This document shows, piece by piece, positions 56,730-64,000 of a stretch of DNA of 64,000 nucleotides. Origin of the DNA: Leucaena leucocephala (Eukaryota > Streptophyta > Magnoliopsida > Fabales > Fabaceae); assembly GCA_037074615.1 (NCBI GenBank), contig CM073534.1:5762861-5826860 (forward strand), read 5' to 3'. The first letter of the stretch is position 1. Each line of letters opens with the position of its first letter. The notes under the pieces are model-generated. The model was not told where the DNA came from. It ran no database searches and saw only the letters and a program-made list of their open reading frames with translations. A program made the position numbers and the translations under genes.

Positions 56730-57876
56730 CTTGGCCGTAAGAGTAGGCAAATTTTCAAGAGGTCGTACATTTTAGATTTTGATCCAAGATGTCAAAATTT
56801 GATAGCAATGATATACAAAGTGACACAACTTGTTTCAACTAGATTAGGATGTACCAAGCCATATTTGATAGAATGTGTCATATGCTGGACACAATTGGGG
56901 GTTGAAACCTATGAGAAATATGTTGGTTGATGAACAAGTTGCTATGTTTTTGCATATTTTAGCGTATCATGTGAAGAATATAATCACTCAAATGGAGTTT
57001 GGAAGGTATGGTGAAACAATAATCAAATACTTTAAGGTTGTTCTGAATACCACATTAAGATTGCAATCACACCTATTGAAAATGCCAGAGTCCATTCCAA
57101 ATGATTTACAAGATGAGCGTTACAAATGGTTCAAGGTAAAACATGTGTAAAATCTCTTTTGATGATGTTGAAATGGATTTTCTTATGTTGAAATTTATTT
57201 ATGATGTATGTGTTACCATGATGGTTAAGTTATGCTAAATCAGTTTTGGTGATATTACAATCATTCTATTCATAGGTAGGGATGTCTGGGTGCACTCGAT
57301 GGGACTCACATATGTATTCAAGTTCTTGCTTAACATAAGGGTCTTTATCGAAATAGAAAAGGAGACATCACCACCAATGTCTTAGGTGTATGCTCCCCAT
57401 ATGCTCAATTCATATTTGCGTTGCCTGGGTGGGAAGGTTCTACTGCTGATAGGAGGGTGGTTAGAGATGCAATAAGGAGAAGACATGTCTTCATATATCA
57501 ATTGGAAATTACTATTTAGTTGGTACCATTGTGAAAGATTTCTTGCTCCATTCAAAGGCCAACGATACCACCTTAATGAGTGAGGGCAAGGACATTAGCC
57601 CCAGGGTCTATATGAATGTTTCAATATGTGACACTCAGCTACTCAAAATATGATAGAAAGGTGCTTTGGTATTTTGAAGCTAAGATGGGCTATACTTCAT
57701 AGTCCTTTATTATACCCAATCAAGATTCAAAATAGATATATTGTGGCATGTTGTTTACTACATAATCTGATTCAAAGAGACAATGTATCTGATCCACTTG
57801 ATTCCAAAATTGAGTCCTTTGAACTACCTAATCCAATACCTGATAACCCCCATTGGAATAATGCAAACGTCTAACT
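56730..57876 (+). pseudogene. PIF/Harbinger transposase (DDE_Tnp_4 type)
   Basis: Exon 1 reads MLDTIGGLKPMRNM, VDEQVAMFLHILAYHVKN, RYGETI--YFKVVLN and ERYKWFK up to 57135. A GT-AG intron at 57136-57275 (AAG/GTAAAA, CATAG/GTAGG) sits where plant PIF transposases often have one. Exon 2, with frameshifts, keeps the DDE triad: D in ALDGTHI (near 57293), D in GSTADRRVVRDAI (near 57445), and E in NMIERCFGILKLRWAI (57650 onward). The last 75 codons (57650-57874) are open. A deletion or frame change near 57510-57600 spoils the DAGY block. It lies on the same strand as the Myb/SANT-like gene downstream. Confidence 0.9.
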
Positions 57877-58089
57877 CATGGAAACACATGAGGGATCAAT
57901 TAGCCAATGAATTAATGTTGTATTACCCCTTTGTTATGTTTATATATATGTAATTTGTGACATTATCATAGAATCAAATGAGGACTATTTTCTATATTAA
58001 TGTGAATATAATGTCTGTGTTGCTATATTTTTATTTCTATATTATGTTGTAGACCTGAATAACTATTTTTCTTACTTATAAGTTTTAGA

Positions 58090-59030
58090 ATGGAGGACTC
58101 CAATAAGGTGACGTTTCACTGCTGGACTCGTGATGAAGATAAGATGCCTATTGAATGTCTTGTGAAGCTTTACACTGAGCAAAAGTTCATGGTGAACAAC
58201 AGCTTTAAGCCAGGATATGCTAGTCATCTTGAGGCTATATTGACAGATAGAACTCTTTGTAATAGGATAAAAGTAATACCTCACATCCATTCATGGATCA
58301 AGACCATAAAGAGCTAATGTCAAGTTGTATATGACATGGTTTATGGCACCAACACTAGGTTTGGTTAAGATCTAGAGAAAATATATGTCATTGCTAAGAA
58401 AGAGGTATAGGATGAGTACATCAAGGTAAGTGTGTCATGACATTATAGTTAATATGTTATTATTGATTTCATGATTGAAGTGTTCATACGATTTCTTTCT
58501 CAGGTGCACAAGAAAGCTGATGCATTGCTTGATAAGCCTTTGCCATTCTTTAAGCAATTATCATTTGTGTTGGCCAAAGATAGGGTACTGGGTGATATAT
58601 ACAAATCTCCTTGTTGGATGGAGAAGAAATTGAAGAGGAAGACAATGAAAGTCTTGAGTCCCCACCACACGATGTTATTGCCACTATTGAGTTATCTCAC
58701 ATGAGGATAAATAATGCTCATACAGAGGTGTCTTCAACTACAAAAAAAAATAGAGATGCAGCAATGAGTCTAACCTTTTAGTTGAGCTTTTTCGTGAAGC
58801 GATATCAAGTTTTGACACAACAATTGTGCAAGTGTTTGAGAATCTTAGAACCCATTCATCCACTAAAGGAAGGCAAGCATATATGTAATCCAGACTCACA
58901 AACATGTACTTAGTGTTAATGGACATTAAGGGCCTTTCTATTAGAGAGCTCAATGCAGCATATCTAAAGCTTGTTGATAATGAGAACTTCATATATGCAT
59001 TTTCCCAAATTCCATGAGAATTCATAAGGT
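58090..59030 (+). pseudogene. PIF/Harbinger second gene (Myb/SANT-like DNA-binding protein)
   Basis: Starts MEDSNKVTFHCWTRDEDKMP and continues ECLVKLYTEQKFMVNNSFKP and IPHIHSWIKTIK, the trihelix/SANT-like layout of ORF1 proteins that accompany plant PIF/Harbinger transposases. After a stop near 58317 the frame goes on (YDMVYGTNTRFG, DEYIK). A GT-AG intron at 58426-58503 leads to VHKKADALLDKPLPFFKQLS and FVLAKDRVLG. An acidic tail (GEEIEEEDNESLES) in another frame fits the family. A few stops and frameshifts break it. In active PIF systems this protein is needed with the transposase for DNA binding and mobility. Confidence 0.88.
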
Positions 59031-59636
59031 CTTAGATTCAGAGCTTACTAGAGCAGTAGTTTGTTGGATTGTGTTTTTTATGCTACTACTCTTTTCTTTT
59101 AGGCAATAACTTTAATGGTTGTCTCTCAACTTGATACTAGTAAAATGTATATCATGTATTCAGTTGCAAAGTTTAGGACATGTTTTGCTTTTGGTTTTAA
59201 CTTAACATGTCCTAAGGTTTGAAGCCTTTGACTATTATATTTTGTATGTAGTCATATTTTCTTTTTGTATAGGCATTCAACATGGCTATTGCAGTAGCAG
59301 CTGACCTTATTTTGGCAAACTATGTATTAGCATGATAATATAACTGAGGCAAATGTAATATAATTCAGTTTTTGCAACATGTTACAATCCATACCTTTAT
59401 GATGTTGTGATGATACCATGTTTGACATAACTCCATAAAAAATAATGATGAATAAGAAAGAAATTTGTGAAGAAAATTTATTTTTTGAAGTGAATTTATC
59501 GAAACCCTATTGGATAAGGCTACTTATCGATAAAGCTACTTATCAATAAAGCTTTCGATAAATGAGAAGGAAATTTGCAAAGAAAAATTGTTTTTTGAAG
59601 ACAATTTATCGAAGCCCAATTTGATAAGGCTACTTA
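59031..59636. other. Spacer with hairpin and LTR-like ATCGAT palindromes
   Basis: A perfect inverted repeat lies at 59173-59184 and 59204-59215 (TTAGGACATGTT/AACATGTCCTAA). From about 59500, TTATCGATAA palindromes and AAGGCTACTTATC repeats resemble the solo LTR at 53069-54615, so this may be a truncated relative. No gene is visible. Confidence 0.45.
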
Positions 59637-61051
59637 TGATAAACACATGTTTGTAAATAAATAATATTGAGCAATTAATAAATAAAATAAAAATAGAATA
59701 AGGGTAAATTAATTGATATGATTTTAGTGATTAATTTGATAAATAATCTATTAAATTTCCATTATAGGAATGGAGTAACATATTAGATGGAAGTGAGTTA
59801 ATAGCTAGACAAGAGAAGATTTGAACATGTGCTTGAAGGGGAAGTTAACAGATTAAGCATGTGTTGGACTAATTAAGTGGGCTAACAAGATCATATGGAT
59901 AGGGTGTTGAACAGAAGCAAGAGGGCTAACAGCTGGTGGGAAGCATGCAGATGACACATCTTACATCACATATTCATTCTAGCTGTTATTCACTCCATTT
60001 AGCTCAGATCACTCATTCCACATTCTCCCTATATAAATCATGATAGACCTTACACATCAGGTCATTCCATATCACATTTTCCTCATATCTTCATATCTCA
60101 TTCACACAGTCACACTCCACACATCCTCATTCATTCACTCCATCATAGCTTCCACTCCACACGCCATCTGCACTCTCTCTCTCCATCTCTATTGTCTCTC
60201 TTTCTCTTATCTGCAACTTTCCTCTTTTCTATGCAATATAACTAGAGGAAAGTTTAGTCTTTATCTTCATATTTTCCTTCTACATTTACCATGACTGTTG
60301 CATGTTTTACTGCCGCTGTTGAAGTCTTGACAGCAATAAAAGGCTAGAAGTTACTGTGCTCTGTTGAAGATAATGTTGAACCAGAATCCTTGAGATAAAT
60401 AGGGAGTTTATTGTGTCTTTAATCCATATTTAATTGTATCTATTTGATATAGTTAATTCTAGAATTATTGATTTAATTAGAGTTAGTAGATGATTAATGA
60501 TTAGGGAATTGAGTTAGATTTCCTATTTTTGCATAATTGATGCTTTAATTGATTTTCATTCTTAGACCAAGTTGGATATGTTTGTAGTTAATTAGACCAA
60601 CTGTATAATAGAGTACAATTGTATCTGTTTAATTCATCTTCTTTATCTCTTGAGTTGAATGATTCTTATTTCTCTATTCAATGTCTACGAGTTATAGTTT
60701 TGATTGAGAGTTTAGCTGGCAAGTTGTTAGCTAACATATTCTAATTCAACTTGTTAACACCAGATATTCTGTGGATAATGAGGGTAAGGTAGTCTCCAAG
60801 GGAACACACTTGTCATTGATACATCTCATCATTACAAACACCTAAAATCATAAACAATAGCATAAGATTTATATTAATAATTTAGTCAATAGCTCATATC
60901 ACAAATCATCTTATTAATTTGTTAATTTGTGGCTCAATAGATTAATTAGAAACTGTAGCATCCATTTAGGCTCATTGTGAATCGAACTAGGGTAGATTTA
61001 CTTTACTATTGGTTAGCTTAGTTTGTTTGATAATTAAAACGGTAGTTATCA
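59637..61051 (+). repeat. Probable 5' LTR of an Athila/Tat-type Gypsy element
   Basis: The right end GGTAGTTATCA at 61051 is fixed by the PBS three bases later. The left end is uncertain; TGATAAACACATG at 59637 is the best candidate. A TATA box CTATATAAATC lies at 60029-60038, and a Ser/His-rich 84-codon frame just after it (60040-60294) is likely untranslated leader. The second LTR is outside the window. Confidence 0.55.
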
Positions 61052-61054
61052 AAA

Positions 61055-61072
61055 TGGCGCCATTGTCAAGGA
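61055..61072 (+). other. Primer binding site, Asp tRNA type
   Basis: TGGCGCCATTGTCAAGGA resembles TGGCGCCGTTGCCGGGGA, the PBS characteristic of Athila and Tat Gypsy elements. It lies three bases after the LTR terminus. Confidence 0.85.
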
Positions 61073-61169
61073 GCCTTACTTGTTAAGGTTTCCTAAGCAA
61101 TCTGCTGGGCCTTAAAAATATAAAAAGTATATAGGTGTTTAAGTTTTTTCTGCGAATTTAGTGTTTTGT

Positions 61170-61480
61170 CTTGTTGAGTCACGATCACTTGCCTTTCTAA
61201 TCATGACTAAAGTGCAAAAATTAATTTCAGAGAGTCTCTATGAATTTTAGTTGTGTCTGGAGTGACAATTGGTCATAAATAGAAACTAAAAATTTCAAGC
61301 ATTTGCTCTCTGTGATTTTTAGTCACAACGAAAGTGACATTTGATCGCGATAAAAAATCTTGATTAAACATTTGGCTCTCTGTGACTAACAGTCATAACA
61401 TGAAGTTCATTTTTGTCATGATATCTATTCTCTATGATTGTTAGTCCGACCTTGAGACCTTTTAGTCGTGACCTAAGTGT
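61170..61480. repeat. GTGACT/AGTCAC repeat cluster in the Athila/Tat-like leader
   Basis: Five or six imperfect copies of CTCTGTGACTAAYAGTCAYRAC and its shortened forms, for example at about 61224, 61306, 61374 and 61430. It is the reverse-orientation counterpart of the cluster at 17560-17890. Confidence 0.7.
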
Positions 61481-61570
61481 TTTAAACTACAATTACTTAA
61501 TTTCAATTTCTAAAATTGCTGCATCTGTGTTATACTTGATGTCTTTCATACTTGTTGAGTTTGATTTGCA

Positions 61571-63294
61571 TGACCAGAACACTTAGGCAAATTAAGAAAA
61601 ATAAAATTTTAAATCAAGCTAGTATTGCATCTATTGTTGAACTTAGTTCTTCTAGTGAATATAGTGCAGCTGGAATTGAATTTTCATAAGGTGATATCTT
61701 AATGGAGAAGCTCATACTCATAATTAGAATAATCAAAATGAGCAACATGGAGAGAATAACATGAATAACATAAGAGCACATAGGAGCATAAGAGACCTCA
61801 CTTCATCTAATGTAAACTTAGATCCTTTTCGCATTTGTCCTACTTTGGATGTTAATTTTGAGTTGAAAGGTCCTTTGTTAAGTAACTTACCAAAGTTTTA
61901 TGGATTGGTAGGTAAGGACCCTTTCAAGCATTTGAAAACTATGCAGTGGGTTTGCTTATCCATAAAACCTATAGGTGCTAACATGGATGTTGTACAGAGA
62001 CAAGTATTCCATTTTACTCTTGAAGGAAAGGCAAAGGAGTGGTTTTATATGCTGCAACATCAGATACCTCAAGCATTAGACTCCTGGAAAAACTTGGGAC
62101 TGCTTTCTTAGAGAGATATTTCCCTATTTCCAAGACTACTACATTGAGAAAGGAGATTTTTGCTGCAAAACAATATGATCAAGAGTCTTTTTATGAGTTT
62201 TAGGGAAGATTTCAAGAGCTGCTAGCTAGATGTCCATACCTTCATATTCCAAGTGAGCATTTGGTGTAGTATTTTCATTCAGGATTGTGCTATGCATGTA
62301 GAAAGAATTTGGATACAACTTCTAGGGTTCCATTGATGATTTAACTCCAGATGAAGCATGGAACTTGATTGAGAAGATAGCAAGCAATTACAAGTAGTAT
62401 GGGGGCTATGATGCTAAACAAGTCCATGAGGTTTCTACAAGGTCTTCTCAAGATCATAATATCTTATCTTCTCAAATTGCTGCTATGAATGCTCGAATCA
62501 ACAATCTAGCTGCTCAACTGAGCAATCCATATGTTCAAAGCCCATACTCTTAAGCTCTAGTTACTCCAGTTGTCAGCTTTATTATTCTCCTATGCACACC
62601 ACTATCAATTGTCCTACACACTATGTAGATGTATTAGCCATCTATTAAGGTAAACTAAACCAGTATCCATAAAGGAATCCATACTCTAACACATATAATG
62701 GAGGATAGAGAGATCATCCCAATTTTAGATAGAGTGATGGATGCGTAGACAAGAATTTTAGGCAGAATAGATTCAATAATCATTGACAAGTGGCTGTATC
62801 TTTTAGAGCAATAGAATTACCTACTGCTATAAAGAAGGATGGTATATCTGAGATAATGAAGAGCATTAATATGATGAATGCAAATATAAACTCTATAAAC
62901 ACAAATTTTAGCTTTACTTCAAAGACCTAATATCTACTATAGAGAACAACTTAGCAATGACATATTCTAAGTTTGCTGCCTTGGAGAGTAAAATATAACA
63001 CTGGGAAACAAAAGCTACAATCATGAATGAATATGTATCACAACTAGCCAATTCACTAAGTGGTGTGCAAGCAAGGATTAGTGGAAATTTACCTTCAAAC
63101 ACAGTTGCTAACCCCAAATATGTGAATGCTATAAGTTTGACAAGTGGAAAAATAGTGGGCAAAGCATATACAAAAGACGATAAGAAGGATAATGAAGCAA
63201 ATGAGCAGTAGAACAGTTCTGAAACTAAAGAGTTGATTAAAGAAAACCTTCATTCATTCTAGAATTAGAAAGGAGCAAAGAGAAGGGGATGCTG
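61571..63294 (+). pseudogene. Athila/Tat-type gag remnant
   Basis: Likely start MTRTLRQIKKNK at 61571. The main open part is 61761-62111 with the retrotransposon gag domain: DVNFELKGPLLSNLPKFYGL, VVQRQVFHFTLEGKAKEWFY, ALDSWKNL, then LERYFPISKTTTLRKEIFAA in a shifted frame. Near 62690-62740 the PYSNTYNGG and DHPNF landmarks of Athila/Tat gag appear, with TAG twice at the expected Trp positions. The gag-protease linker (GNLPSNTVANPKYVNAISL, 63085-63140) is open. The sequence is cut at 63295 by another LTR, so protease and pol are not in the window. Confidence 0.85.
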
Positions 63295-64000
63295 TGTCAC
63301 ATCCTAATTTTCTTATGTCTTAGGGACCAAATGGTAGCATCTAGACCCACTTTTAAGGTCATTGAAGTCAAATTACATAATCTAGAATTTTACTCTATCG
63401 AATACTGTTCACTTTGTAGATTCAACACAGGTGACCTGACTACAAAAAATCATAACTAAATATAGAAAAATTGAAATAAAGTGGTTCAAGTTGCTACATG
63501 AAGTTAACTTAATAATATTTTAGGGAAAAATAACTCATTGACCATGCCTTGCACAAGTCAACACCAGTCAATGCTTGAAGTTTACTGTTCATCCAACGTC
63601 CTTCCCGTGATTCTAGCATTTTGGTCCAAACTTTGAGAAATTATATCTCCATGTGTAGACATCCAAATAAGGTGTTCTATATATCAAATCGAATCTTGGT
63701 ATATGTACTATTTACTGGTAAAATATCATGCTCAAAGTTTACTATCTTACCACAAGTTACTGTTCACAGTGGCAAATTCTAGCAACCAACTTTTACATAC
63801 TTATGCATGGCATACAACAATCATATATCAATCATGCTAAATAATCCTTAACTTCTCTTCATGCATCTTCATATTCTCTATCTTAAGAACACCTACTATG
63901 ATTGGATTGACATGGAAGGGGTGAGATTTCTAGGGAAATCTCAGTCTAAACAGTACAATAAACAATGTATGCAAGTATATGCTTAGTGTTAAATATACTT
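63295..64000 (-). mobile_element. LTR of the long Gypsy family, running off the right edge
   Basis: TGTCACATCCTAATTTTCTT at 63295 begins a sequence collinear with 36103 onward (CTTAGGGACCAAATGGTAGC, later GGGGTGAGATTTCTAGGGAA). It is therefore the 3' end of a minus-strand LTR of the same family. It interrupts the Athila/Tat-like element. Whether it is solo or part of a full element cannot be seen. Confidence 0.85.

Noticed and set aside
60040..60294. 84-codon plus-strand frame rich in Ser, His and Leu
   Set aside because: It begins just after a TATA box inside the probable LTR and looks like CT-rich untranslated leader.

Overview
The window is AT-rich plant nuclear DNA built almost entirely of transposable elements in several layers of nesting. 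I see no intact host gene, rRNA, tRNA or CRISPR array. The plant assignment rests on plant Copia and Gypsy elements with initiator-Met or Asp-type primer binding sites, MULE, hAT and PIF/Harbinger transposons, a FAR1-related gene remnant and GT-AG introns. A eudicot is most likely; I cannot name the species.

Left block (1-28.6 kb). Two Copia copies of one family (A on the minus strand, 1-4373; B on the plus strand, about 5766-28550) point away from each other, with their LTRs facing across 1.4 kb. Both carry a conserved acidic reading frame between LTR and gag, which is unusual for Copia. Copy B is split inside that frame by a long Gypsy element (6527-24796, TSD GAATC). Its two LTRs are about 3 kb and its interior keeps only a decayed gag region and no recognisable pol. 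The 5' LTR of that element is itself split by a third Copia element, C (7521-14226, TSD CGAAT/CAAAT), which has lost its integrase.

Middle block (28.6-39.3 kb). A decayed minus-strand Copia, D, has its LTR at 31468-39302. That LTR is interrupted by a solo Gypsy LTR (33028-38948), which holds another solo LTR in the opposite orientation (36103-38691, TSD TATTT).

Right block (39.3-64 kb). A FAR1-related (MULE-derived) pseudogene starts near 39.64 kb and breaks at 40284. It resumes at 51926 in a matching frame once two insertions and their target-site duplications are removed. The insertions are a hAT-like element (40285-49143) carrying a whole 7.85-kb MULE (40347-48200, 9-bp TSD, 125-bp TIRs), and a solo Gypsy LTR (49153-51920). 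The MULE pairs a transposase on the minus strand with an Ulp1-type protease gene on the plus strand, both decayed. Further right are a solo Copia-type LTR (53069-54615, TSD TATAT), a two-gene PIF/Harbinger element (transposase plus Myb/SANT-like gene, both with introns), and the 5' part of an Athila/Tat-type Gypsy element (LTR, Asp-type PBS, gag). The last is cut at 63295 by another copy of the long Gypsy LTR that runs off the window.

The most unusual signals are the acidic ORF shared by copies A and B with shared lesions, the four-fold tandem amplification of the gag start in copy B, stops that fit C-to-T decay (CAG, CAA, CGA and TGG codons), a palindromic GTGACT/AGTCAC repeat module shared by two unrelated Gypsy elements, and LTRs rich in tandem or arrayed perfect hairpins.
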